A stretch of DNA of 57,708 nt from positions 1-57,708 of the forward strand of contig CBDHDN010000031.1 in assembly GCA_965261585.1 (NCBI GenBank). Reading direction: 5' to 3'. The translations under genes were made by a program, and so were the position numbers. Within the stretch, counting starts at the first letter, position 1. Every line of letters starts with the position of its first letter. The notes under the pieces were generated by a model, which saw nothing but the letters and a program-made list of their open reading frames with translations, searched no databases and was not told the DNA's origin. The DNA comes from CBDHDN01 sp965261585 (GTDB lineage Bacteria > Pseudomonadota > Alphaproteobacteria > UBA6615). Shown in pieces: positions 38,091 to 45,785 of this stretch.

Positions 38091-39477
38091 GAGGTATAGC
38101 TGAATCTTGTGTACGGCGTTGGAAAGAGGGCGGCGTATCCTGGTGATTGTTGCAGTCACCACTTGACCTAAGCCAAGGAAGGATACGCCATGGAAGAGAA
38201 TACCGTTGTTGCCTTTCGGAACCCATCGAATTTTCAGGATGACCCGTTGACGGAAGTCCTACGAGCTGTGGCGCGTGAGTTGCTGGCTCAAGCCGTGGAA
38301 GCTGAAGTTGCCGAGTTTCTGGAAGGTCATGCGACGCTGGTTGATGACCGGGGCCGTCGCCGGATTGTACGCAATGGCCACTTGCCGGAACGGCTGATAC
38401 AGACCGGGATCGGCCCGGTGGACGTGCGTCAGCCGCGTGTCCGGGATCGGAGAGCCGGCGAGGGTGCCGGCGCCATCCGGTTCACGTCGGCGATCCTGCC
38501 GCGCTATCTGCGCCGCACCAAGAGCCTGGAGGATTGGCTGCCGTGGCTATACTTGAGGGGCATCTCCAGCGGCGATTTCTCGGAAGCGTTGGCGGCGTTG
38601 CTGGGGGCACAGGCCCCGGGTCTGTCGGCCTCCACGATCGGGCGACTGAAGGAAGTTTGGCAAGACGAGATGGAGCGCTGGCAACGGCGTGATTTATCGG
38701 CCAAGCGCTACGTCTACTTCTGGGTCGACGGCATCTATTTTGGCGCCCGCCTGGAAGAGGAGAAGCAATGCATCCTGGTTATCATCGGCGCCACGGATCA
38801 CGGAACCAAGGAGTTGATCGCCATCACCGACGGCTACCGCGAGAGCGAACAATCCTGGCGCGAGGTGCTGCTCGATCTCAAGCGGCGTGGTCTCGGCATC
38901 GGCCCGGAACTGGTGACCGGCGATGGCGCGCTCGGCTTCTGGAAGGCGCTCCGCCAAGTCTACGGGGCCGCCCGCGAGCAGCGCTGCTGGGTGCATAAGA
39001 CGGGCAATATCTTGAACAAGCTACCCAAGGGTCGGCAGAACAAGGCCAAGGGTCACTTGCAGGATATCTGGATGGCCGAAACCAGGAAGGACGCGGAGAC
39101 CGCCTTCGACTTCTTCCTGGAAGCCTACGGACCGAAGTACGAAAAGGCCACGGCCTGCCTGGCCAAGGACCGGGACGCCTTGCTGAGCTTCTACGACTTC
39201 CCCGCCGAGCATTGGAAGCATGTGCGGACGACGAACCCCATCGAGAGCACCTTCGCCACGGTTCGCCTTCGCACCTATCGGACCAAGGGTTGCCTGTCAC
39301 GCAAGACGGCGATGGCCATGGTCTTCAAGCTTTGCCAGGGGGCCAGCAAGAAATGGCGGAGGCTCAATGGATCAGATCAGTTCGCCGAGATCATTCGAGG
39401 CGTCAAATTCGTGAATGGAGAACGCCAGGATCGCGCCGCCGCATGACAAACCCATACACAACTTTTGACAATAGCTC
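38091..39477 (+). mobile_element. IS256-type element 1 (IS256-1), complete copy, 9-bp target duplication
   Basis: 1387 bp. Ends GAGGTATAGCTGAATCTTGT and (inward) GAGCTATTGTCAAAAGTTGT are imperfect 26-bp inverted repeats. TCCACGAAT is duplicated at 38082-38090 and 39478-39486. It lies in the 3' part of the IS1202-like transposase. Confidence 0.95.
38190..39446 (+). CDS. IS256-family transposase (IS256-1), intact
   Basis: 418 residues from MEENTVVAFRNPSNFQDDPL, behind AAGGAAGGATACGCC. Mutator-type core: FWVDGIYFGARLEEEKQCIL (20; first Asp), LVTGDGALGFWKALRQVYGA (20; second Asp), and TTNPIESTFATVRLRTYRTK (20; Glu). It is distinct from IS256-2 and is the parent of the fragment at 221-543. Confidence 0.95.
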   Translation: MEENTVVAFRNPSNFQDDPLTEVLRAVARELLAQAVEAEVAEFLEGHATLVDDRGRRRIVRNGHLPERLIQTGIGPVDVRQPRVRDRRAGEGAGAIRFTSAILPRYLRRTKSLEDWLPWLYLRGISSGDFSEALAALLGAQAPGLSASTIGRLKEVWQDEMERWQRRDLSAKRYVYFWVDGIYFGARLEEEKQCILVIIGATDHGTKELIAITDGYRESEQSWREVLLDLKRRGLGIGPELVTGDGALGFWKALRQVYGAAREQRCWVHKTGNILNKLPKGRQNKAKGHLQDIWMAETRKDAETAFDFFLEAYGPKYEKATACLAKDRDALLSFYDFPAEHWKHVRTTNPIESTFATVRLRTYRTKGCLSRKTAMAMVFKLCQGASKKWRRLNGSDQFAEIIRGVKFVNGERQDRAAA

Positions 39478-39912
39478 TCCACGAATACCCCGACGGCACA
39501 ATGGCCGTCTTCCATGGACCGCGATGTCTGGCGCGATACCACGCCGATGGCCAACCGATCGACAGCCAAACCCACGAGGCCGCGTGACCCGCTTCGACGC
39601 GACCGACCGGCGCCCTGTGGACAAGTGGACAGCCGCTCCGCGACCGACCACTTCCCCACAGGGCCAGCAACCGCAACAGAAGCGGTCAACTCATATAGTA
39701 CATAAACCGGTCAACTCAGAATGTTCTCAACAGAACGCTGCGCCGACGACGGCGAGAGCGGCAACGCTGCAGGTTGTCTTCAAGAATTGCCTCATCTTTT
39801 CCTCCTCTGGGCCTCTGGGCCGCGATCTTGACCGTTATCCGCGAAACGCGGGGTGCTGGTCACGGCGGCGGCGCATGGTGCCCTGACACACCAACGGCGT
39901 CAAGCTGGTGCA

Positions 39913-39928
39913 TTGATAGATGCATCAA
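39913..39928. promoter_or_regulatory. Candidate LacI-type operator
   Basis: TTGATAGATGCATCAA is a near-perfect palindrome (TTGAT-N6-ATCAA) in the 200-bp gap between divergent dctP and the LacI-type gene, where an autoregulated operator is expected. Confidence 0.5.
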
Positions 39929-39992
39929 GTCTCTTTTCCTATAAAAACGAGTTTGTTAGTGTAACTCAGCGGCTAGAGGCTGATTGTTTGGA

Positions 39993-41024
39993 ATGATGCG
40001 GTATAGACGACAAGCCCGAATACTCGAGATTGCGCTGGAGGCCGGCGTGGGGACGGCGACAGTCGATCGCGTGCTGCACAATCGCGGCGGGGTTGCGGAT
40101 GCGACGGCGTCGCGGGTGCGCCGCGCCATGGCGGCGATCGAGGCGCGCGCCCCCACGGCGCGGTCGAAGCCGTCGCGGGACCGGTTCGACGTCATCCTGC
40201 CGGCCGAGGCCGGGCCGTCGACCGAGGCCCTCGGCAGTTGGTTTCAGGCCGCCGGGCGCGCCCAGGAAGCGGACGTCTCATGCGCCTATGTCGAGAAGAT
40301 GAACCCCGTCGCGCTGGCCGAGCAACTCCTGGCGTGCCGCGCCAAGGGCAGCTGCGGCGTCGCCTTTCAAGCGCTCGACCACCCGCTGGTCCGCGACGCG
40401 GTGAGCCGGCTCGCCGTTGACGGAATACCAAGCTTGGCGCTCATGTCCGACCTCGACGGTTCCGAGATCATCGCCTATGTCGGCACCGACAATCGCTCTG
40501 CCGGGCGCACGGCCGGGGTCCTGATGGGTCGTTTCACGCGCCGGCCCGGCAAGGTCGCGATCCTCTGGGGCGGCCAGCTGTATCGCAGCCATGAGGAGCG
40601 AGAGATCGGCTTCCGCAGCGTCGTCCGGTCAGAGTTCGATCATCTGGAGACCCTCGACCTTGTCTGCGGCCGCGACGATGCGAAGAACAACCATGCGCAG
40701 GTCCTATCGGTGCTCGACCGCCATGACGACGTGGTTGGCATCTACAGCGTCGGCGGCGGCAATCGCGGCGTCGTCCAAGCGCTGGTCGAGCGTGGGCGGG
40801 CCCTCGACGTCGTCCTGATCGGTCACAACCTGACCGCAACGACACAGCGCTTTCTGCTCGATGGCTCGATGGACGCCGTCGTCCACCAGGACATGGCGCT
40901 CGCCGCGCGCCTGGCCGTCGCCACGCTTGTCGGACACCGCGCCCAACGCCGCGTTCCGGTCCAGCGCCTGCCCGTGGAGATCGTGCTGCGCGAGAACATC
41001 CTGGGTCGCGTCCGCGCCGCCTGA
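39993..41024 (+). CDS. LacI-family transcriptional regulator
   Basis: 343 residues. The helix-turn-helix is ILEIALEAGVGTATVDRVLH (20) NRGGVADATASRVRRA, and the sugar-binding domain has EIIAYVGTDNRSAGRTAGVL (20), KVAILWGGQLYRSHEERE, DVVGIYSVGGGNRGVVQALV (20) and DAVVHQDMALAARLAV. Divergent from the TRAP operon, it probably controls it in response to the transported sugar acid. The start is uncertain: AGAGG is 4 nt before a TTG at 39984 and 13 nt before this ATG. Two ATGs are adjacent. Confidence 0.9.
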   Translation: MMRYRRQARILEIALEAGVGTATVDRVLHNRGGVADATASRVRRAMAAIEARAPTARSKPSRDRFDVILPAEAGPSTEALGSWFQAAGRAQEADVSCAYVEKMNPVALAEQLLACRAKGSCGVAFQALDHPLVRDAVSRLAVDGIPSLALMSDLDGSEIIAYVGTDNRSAGRTAGVLMGRFTRRPGKVAILWGGQLYRSHEEREIGFRSVVRSEFDHLETLDLVCGRDDAKNNHAQVLSVLDRHDDVVGIYSVGGGNRGVVQALVERGRALDVVLIGHNLTATTQRFLLDGSMDAVVHQDMALAARLAVATLVGHRAQRRVPVQRLPVEIVLRENILGRVRAA

Positions 41025-41077
41025 CCCGACTGTCGAAATTGCCGAAGATCGACGCGCCGCAGGCGCCGGCGGCCGGC

Positions 41078-41701
41078 TCACCTCGCGGCAAACAGCGCGA
41101 GGACGATCACCACCAGGACGATCAGGATGGTGATCCACGTCCTCGGCCGCAGGCCGCCGGCGCCCTTGATTATTGCTGCCGGTCCCGCCGGCGGCGCCGG
41201 CACCGGTGCCGCTTCGGGCGGCGCGGGCTCGCCCGGCGCGGCCGGCGCCGCCTCGGCGGGTGCCGCGACGACGGCGGCGGCGAAGCGGGCGAAGAAGTCG
41301 TCGGCCATCTTGCGCGCCGTCGCATCGATCAGGCGGGCGCCCAGCTGGGCCAGCTTGCCGCCGACGGAGGCGTTCACTTCGTACTTCAGGATCGTCGCGT
41401 CGCCGTCGGCTTCCAGCTCGACGCGGGCACCGCCCCTGGCGAAACCGGCGGGGCCGCCCTTGCCCTCGCCCGAGATGCGATAGCCGTTCGGCGGGTCGAG
41501 CTCACTCAACGTAACGGTGCCGGCGAACTTGGCCTTCACCGGCCCCACCTTGGCCGTCACCTTGGCAGCGAACTCGGTGTCCGAGGTCTTCTCGATCTCG
41601 TCGCAGCCGGGGATCGCCTGCTTCAGGATCGCCGGGTCGTTGAGCCCCGCCCACACCTGTTCGCGCGGCGCCTCGATGCGGAATTCGCCCGTCATGTCCA
41701 T
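41078..41701 (-). CDS. coxG: CoxG-like SRPBCC-domain protein with C-terminal membrane anchor
   Basis: 207 residues. Residues 1-145 are the CoxG/SRPBCC domain: MTGEFRIEAPREQVWAGLND (20), ILKQAIPGCDEIEKTSD, FAGTVTLSELDPPNGYRISG (20) and LGARLIDATARKMADDFF. A Pro/Ala-rich linker leads to one helix at the end (TWITILIVLVVIVLALFA). In CO dehydrogenase systems CoxG recruits the enzyme to the membrane. Here it stands 15 kb away from the hydroxylase operon, but could serve it. Confidence 0.9.
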   Translation of the reverse strand: MDMTGEFRIEAPREQVWAGLNDPAILKQAIPGCDEIEKTSDTEFAAKVTAKVGPVKAKFAGTVTLSELDPPNGYRISGEGKGGPAGFARGGARVELEADGDATILKYEVNASVGGKLAQLGARLIDATARKMADDFFARFAAAVVAAPAEAAPAAPGEPAPPEAAPVPAPPAGPAAIIKGAGGLRPRTWITILIVLVVIVLALFAAR

Positions 41702-41807
41702 GACGCTGGCCCCCCCAATCTGCTGCGACGCTCGGCCGCAAAACTACCCCGTGTCGCAGTTATACGGCAAAATGTAGATTGCCGGCCCTGGCTGGAAAGG
41801 ATGCGCG

Positions 41808-43124
41808 ATGCCCCGACAGGTTCATTACGCCAAGAGCGGCTCGCTAAGTATCGCCTACCAAGTGACCGGCGACGGCCCGCGCGACTTGGTGTTGGTGTCG
41901 GGCTGGGTATCGCACCTCGATCTCGACTGGGCCGAGTCGCGGCACGCCCACTTCCTCGACCGGCTGGGCTCGTTTGCGCGGCTGATCCGGTTCGACAAGC
42001 GGGGCACCGGCCTGTCGGACCGGCCCGGCGGGCTGCCCGATTTGGAGACGCGTATGGACGACGTGCGCGCCGTCATGGATGCGGCCGGCAGCGAACGCGC
42101 GGTGCTGTTCGGCTACTCCGAGGGCGGCCCGATGGCGATCCTGTTTGCCGCCACCTATCCGGCGCGGACCGAGGCCCTGGTGCTTTACGGCGCTTACGCC
42201 AAGCGCGTGCGCAGCAAGGACTACCCGTGGGCACCGACGGCAGCGGAGCGGGCCGCATATGCGGCGCGGATCGAAGGCGACTGGAGCTGGGGTGCGGACA
42301 TGCAGCGCATGTGCCCCAACGCCGACGCGGCGATGGCCCAGTGGTGGGGTGACCGGGCGCGCGCGGCCGCTAGTCCCGGGGCGGCGCGCGCGTTGATCGA
42401 GATGAACTCGCGCGTCGACGTGCGCGACGTGCTGCCGGCCGTGCGCGTGCCGACGCTGGTGCTGCACCGCCGCGGCGACCACGACTCGCGGGCCGAGGAG
42501 GGGCGCTACATCGCCGAGCACATCGCCGGCGCCCGCTTCATTGCCCTCGACGGCGACGATCACTTCCCGTCCGTCGATCCGGACCAGATCCTCGACCCGG
42601 TCGAGACGTTCGTGACCGGCAGCCAGCCGGTGCGCCATGCCGACCGGCTGCTCGCGACGATCCTGTTCGTCGACATCGTCGACTCGATGCGCCGTGCCGC
42701 TGCCCTCGGCGACAAGAACTGGACTGCCACGTTGACCCGCATCCAGGAGACCGCAGTGGACCTGGTTCAGGGGCAGCGCGGCGACCTCGTCAACACGACC
42801 GGCGATGGGCTGCTCGCCACCTTCGACGGCCCGGCCCGGGCGGTGCGTTGTGGCCAGGCCGTTCGCGACGCCAGCCGCCGGCTCGGCCCCGACGTGCGTT
42901 GTGGCGTACATACCGCCGAAATCGAGCGGCGCGGCGACGACATCGCCGGCATCGGCGTCCATGCCGGGGCCCGGGTCGCCGGCGTGGCTGCGCCCGGCGA
43001 GGTCTGGGTTTCGCGCATCGTAACGGACCTGGTCGCCGGCTCCGGTCTGGCGTTCGAGGACCGCGGCAGCCACACGCTCAGGGGCCTCGACGAGAGCTGG
43101 ACCCTCTCCGCTGTCGTCGGCTGA
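41808..43124 (+). CDS. Alpha/beta-hydrolase fused to a class III adenylate cyclase domain
   Basis: 438 residues. The N-terminal 270 form an alpha/beta-hydrolase: LVLVSGWVSHLDLDWAE, FDKRGTGLSDRPGG, nucleophile GYSEGGPM, and the late His in DGDDHFPSVD. The C-terminal 160 form a cyclase homology domain: LATILFVDIVDSMRRAAALG (20), LVNTTGDGLLATFDGPARAV (20), VRCGVHTAEIERRGDDIAGI (20), HAGARVAGVAAPGEVWVS. Many such fusions respond to a ligand bound by the hydrolase half; whether this cyclase is active is not certain. Metal-binding Asp residues (FVDIVD, TGDG) are present. Confidence 0.92.
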   Translation: MPRQVHYAKSGSLSIAYQVTGDGPRDLVLVSGWVSHLDLDWAESRHAHFLDRLGSFARLIRFDKRGTGLSDRPGGLPDLETRMDDVRAVMDAAGSERAVLFGYSEGGPMAILFAATYPARTEALVLYGAYAKRVRSKDYPWAPTAAERAAYAARIEGDWSWGADMQRMCPNADAAMAQWWGDRARAAASPGAARALIEMNSRVDVRDVLPAVRVPTLVLHRRGDHDSRAEEGRYIAEHIAGARFIALDGDDHFPSVDPDQILDPVETFVTGSQPVRHADRLLATILFVDIVDSMRRAAALGDKNWTATLTRIQETAVDLVQGQRGDLVNTTGDGLLATFDGPARAVRCGQAVRDASRRLGPDVRCGVHTAEIERRGDDIAGIGVHAGARVAGVAAPGEVWVSRIVTDLVAGSGLAFEDRGSHTLRGLDESWTLSAVVG

Positions 43125-43190
43125 GGCTTCGACAAACGGGCCTGTGGTTCATACTGGGCCGCCGCCAAACACGTAGGGAGCAGGACCGTC

Positions 43191-43994
43191 ATGCGCTGGC
43201 TTTACGCCGAGAACGGTTTCGTCCATGTCTGCGGGCACCGCGGTCACATCGTCGACGCGCCCGAGAACACGTTCGCCGCATTCGATGCCGCGCGGGCCCT
43301 GGGCGCGACGAGTTGCGAGACCGACGTGTGCCTCAGTAGCGACGGCGAGATCATGGTGATCCATGACGTGACGCTCGACCGCACGACCGACGGCAAGGGC
43401 TTCGTCGGCAATGCGACGGCGGCGGAGATCGCCGCGCTCGACGCCGGCGCCTGGTTCGATGCCCGATTCGCCGGGACACGCGTGCCCACGCTGACGGAGC
43501 TGTTGCGCTATGGCAAGGAGGCCGGCCTGGGCTTCGAGGTCGAGATCAAGGAGCCGCGGCGCACCGACGTGCTGATTGACCGGCTGGCCGCGGTGCTGGC
43601 CGAGACCGACGCGCTCGACGACATGCTTATCATCTCGTTCGACCACACGGTCGTGCATGAGGCCAAGCGGCGCATCCCCGGCCTCAAGACCGAGGGCATC
43701 ATCCACGCCCGCCACGCCGACCCCGTGGGCGTCGCCAAGGCGGCACGGCTCGACGCCCTGTCGATCGAGTTCGCCATGTTCCATCCCGACGACGCGCGCG
43801 CGCTGCATGACGCCGGCATCGCCATCCGCTGCCACGTGCCGCGGCCTGAGCGCGTCGCCAGGTGGCGCGCCTACGGCATCGATATCGAGCCCACACTCGG
43901 CGAATGGCTCGGCTCCGGCCTGATCGACAGCCTGTCCGGCGACGATGTCGGCTACCTCAAGGGCTTGGTCGACCGCTTCGCCCCGCGGCCCTAA
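43191..43994 (+). CDS. ugpQ: Glycerophosphodiester phosphodiesterase
   Basis: 267 residues. Catalytic motifs are all there: CGHRGHIVDAPENTFAAFDA (20; HRG and PEN), CETDVCLSSDGEIMVIHDVT (20; E-x-D and HD), and GLGFEVEIKEPRR. It hydrolyses deacylated phospholipids to glycerol-3-phosphate and an alcohol. No signal peptide, so probably cytoplasmic. It starts 66 bp after the cyclase fusion and shares its direction. The symbol is assigned by family only. Confidence 0.9.
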   Translation: MRWLYAENGFVHVCGHRGHIVDAPENTFAAFDAARALGATSCETDVCLSSDGEIMVIHDVTLDRTTDGKGFVGNATAAEIAALDAGAWFDARFAGTRVPTLTELLRYGKEAGLGFEVEIKEPRRTDVLIDRLAAVLAETDALDDMLIISFDHTVVHEAKRRIPGLKTEGIIHARHADPVGVAKAARLDALSIEFAMFHPDDARALHDAGIAIRCHVPRPERVARWRAYGIDIEPTLGEWLGSGLIDSLSGDDVGYLKGLVDRFAPRP

Positions 43995-44057
43995 ATCCAC
44001 TTTCCCAAGAGAGTGAGTCGCCGAGCACCCGGCCCTCATGTATGGACCTTCCCGACC

Positions 44058-44258
44058 GGTCAAGGCGGGGACGTTGTGCGACGTACATGTATTCGGCCAC
44101 GAGAGATGGGCTTTTGAGCATGCCCGGGCCAAGATGGAGCTTCGCTCTGGCCGCGTTGACCCGATCATACTTACGGCCAGAAACGGCCCATGAGGATTTC
44201 GGCCTATGCGGCTGCGTGTTCTGCACGGCGGTCCGTCACCTTGTGTCGCAAGTTTCGA
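44058..44258 (-). ncRNA. Candidate bridge/seeker RNA region of the IS110-family element
   Basis: A 200-bp non-coding stretch lies between the transposase stop and the terminal repeat, on the side where IS1111-type elements are reported to encode their guide RNA. I did not derive a fold; the call rests on position. Confidence 0.4.
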
Positions 44259-45297
44259 TTACGCGCGGCGGGCTCGATAGGGCTGCCCGCTGACGGCGAC
44301 GCGCCAGGCGATGCGGGCAAGCTTGTTGGCGAGCGCGACGGCGACCACGTTGCGGGGCTTTCGCTTGAGGAGTGCGCGGGCCCACTGGGCAAGCGGGTCG
44401 TCGGGATGGCGGCCTTCGCCGTAGCGTCGCAGCATCGATTGAGCGCCGATGACGAGCAGGCTGCGGAGCCGCTCATTGCCGCGCTTGGAGATGCCGAGCA
44501 GTAACCGGGCCTCGCCGCTCTGATAGAGCTTCGGCGTGAGCCCGACCCAGGCGGCGAGATCGCGACCGCAGGCGAACCGGGAGGCATCGCCGACCGCGGC
44601 GATGAAGCCCGCGGCGACCAGCCGGCCGAAGCCCGGTATGCTCGTGAGCAGGCGCGCCCGCTCGTCATGTGCGGCCACCGCCGTCAGACGCTGCTTCGCC
44701 TCAGCAAGCTTCTCGCCCGTTGCCACGAACTGGCCGAAGAGATCGCAAAGCCCTTCCTGCAGCGTCGCCGGCACCACCGCCCAACGCCACGAAGCCATCA
44801 GTTCCGGAAGCCGGCGGGTCAACTGGGCGGGTCCCTTCGGCACGACGATGCCGAACTCCGCAAGCAGGCCTCGCAGCGTGTTGGCGAGCTGGGTGCGTTG
44901 GCGGGCAAAGAGCGCCTCGATCCGCTCCAGCGACTGCAGTGCTTGCGTTGCCTCGTCCTTGACCGGGATCGCACGGACGTGCCGACGTCCACCCGCTTCC
45001 GTGATCGCCCGGGCATCGCGCCGATCGTCCTTGCACGCCGGGTCGCGATAGGCCTTCGCGACGTAAGGCGCAATCAACCGCACCTCGTGGCCCAGCAGCT
45101 GCAACGTCCGTCCCCAATGGTGCGCGCCGCCACACGCTTCCATCACCACGATCGCTCCTGGATATCGCTGTACGGCAGCGACAAACGCGTCGCGCGGCAC
45201 TCGCGTCTCCTCGACAATCGTGTCGTCGCCAGTCTGCACGCAAAGCTGCATCGCGCGCTTGGACAAATCTATCCATACCTACCGTAGAGTCGTTCAT
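44259..45297 (-). pseudogene. IS110-family transposase with a 4-nt insertion near the start
   Basis: About 345 codons. The RuvC-like N-terminal domain continues IVVMEACGGAHHWGRTLQLL (20) and CKDDRRDARAITEAGGRRHV (20). The transposase_20 domain has LLTSIPGFGRLVAAGFIAAV (20) and CGRDLAAWVGLTPKLYQSGE (20). The start should read STVGMDLSKRAMQ, giving the first catalytic Asp, but an extra AGAT (GGATAGATTTG) near 45267 shifts the frame. The remaining open part begins at 45266 and lacks that Asp. Confidence 0.85.
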
Positions 45298-45390
45298 GGA
45301 CCTTCCCTCCTCTCGCTGGATGATTGCCGCTGCAATCAATGGGCCACTATCGAGCCCGTACGTGGGGTCGGGAAGGTCCATCCCATCATA

Positions 45391-45435
45391 CTTCGACAGG
45401 CTCAGCACGAGGGCCTCACCCTGAACTTGTCGAAG
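45391..45435. repeat. CTTCGACAGGCTCAG dispersed palindromic repeat
   Basis: CTTCGACAGGCTCAGCACGA and CTTGTCGAAG pair as inverted arms. A partial copy, CTTCGACAAGCTCAGCATAA, begins near the right edge of the window (57665). Confidence 0.6.
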
Positions 45436-45471
45436 GGTGGGGACCGTCGCATGCTTCTACGATGGTGGGCA

Positions 45472-45580
45472 CTAGTGCACCGATCCAGACAAATGATTCA
45501 CCGTGTGCTGGAGCAACCCGTTGTTTTGTATTCAGAATCAGGTTTCCACTGTGACGGCTCTGACTGAGTCGGTGCACTAG
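45472..45580. mobile_element. 109-bp MITE-like element with CTAG ends
   Basis: Perfect 12-bp terminal inverted repeats CTAGTGCACCGA / TCGGTGCACTAG enclose 85 bp with no ORF. CTAG ends suggest mobilisation by an IS630/Tc1-type enzyme, but the repeats differ from those of IS630-A and IS630-B. Confidence 0.6.
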
Positions 45581-45785
45581 CCCGGATATTTCATGATGCG
45601 AATGATTGTGTCCTGTTGGGCCGGTCATCTGTCTCGAATGAGGCGAATCGGGACGGGTTTTGACCGGGGTTCATGGCCGCGGTGCAGGAGCGAAGCATTA
45701 CGGTGTTCGGTGGCGGCGAGCGGTCGCGTTTACTGGTTGCCGCGGCACGGCATTGGGATCGTGTAAGGGACCGAAGGGGCGGCCG

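Larger units (their letters stand above)
35033..39587 (+). pseudogene. IS1202/ISNCY-type transposase in three pieces
   Basis: Pieces 35033-35111, 37095-38090 and 39487-39587 join into one frame of 391 codons plus stop. It starts MRRTEQVQGLRLMKFEEVYG after GGAGGGAGGCG, then has a helix-turn-helix (LSQAEAAEVLGVSERTFRRW, 20). The DDE core includes MMLHQDGSSHEWVPG, LIVTMDDATSDIYSAFFVAE (20), LYADRASHYW and AYSPEARGRSERMFGTLQKR (20). The tail is YPDGTMAVFHGPRCLARYHA (20). The first gap is a sense group II intron, which splicing could remove; the second is IS256-1, which truncates the protein about 33 codons early at 38092. Confidence 0.9.
34950..39731 (+). mobile_element. IS1202/ISNCY-type element containing a group II intron and IS256-1
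   Basis: Flanked by the 17-bp direct repeat AGAACGCTGCGCCGACG (34933-34949 and 39732-39748), which splits the signal-peptide region of dctP. Inward ends share CCGGTTTATGTAC. Without the intron (1983 nt) and IS256-1 plus its duplicate (1396 nt) the element is 1403 bp. The long duplication fits the IS1202 group as I know it. Confidence 0.88.
32034..39795 (-). pseudogene. dctP: TRAP substrate-binding protein (DctP), split by IS1202/ISNCY-type element and an antisense group II intron
   Basis: Three pieces on the minus strand: 39795-39749 (or through its duplicate), 34949-34453 and 32519-32034. The start has GAGGAAAAG before ATG and a signal peptide, MRQFLKTTCSVAALAVVGAA then FSTAASAQ. Joined pieces read KLRIQTHFSAESVPGK, LKDWKFRSPPGLETVTQIFA and ALGAKPVVMDFGEVPTALRT, as in DctP/YiaO proteins that bind acidic sugars in the periplasm. 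The last junction is in frame when 32520-34452 is removed. A further +1 shift lies near 34575 (ELYGE / DMHLVGWW). Confidence 0.92.
44043..45380 (-). mobile_element. IS110-family element, IS1111-like subgroup
   Basis: Bounded by 15-bp perfect inverted repeats TGGACCTTCCCGACC (44043-44057) and GGTCGGGAAGGTCCA (45366-45380). Terminal or subterminal inverted repeats with a non-coding segment downstream of the gene are typical of the IS1111 subgroup. True ends may lie a few bases outside. Confidence 0.8.
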
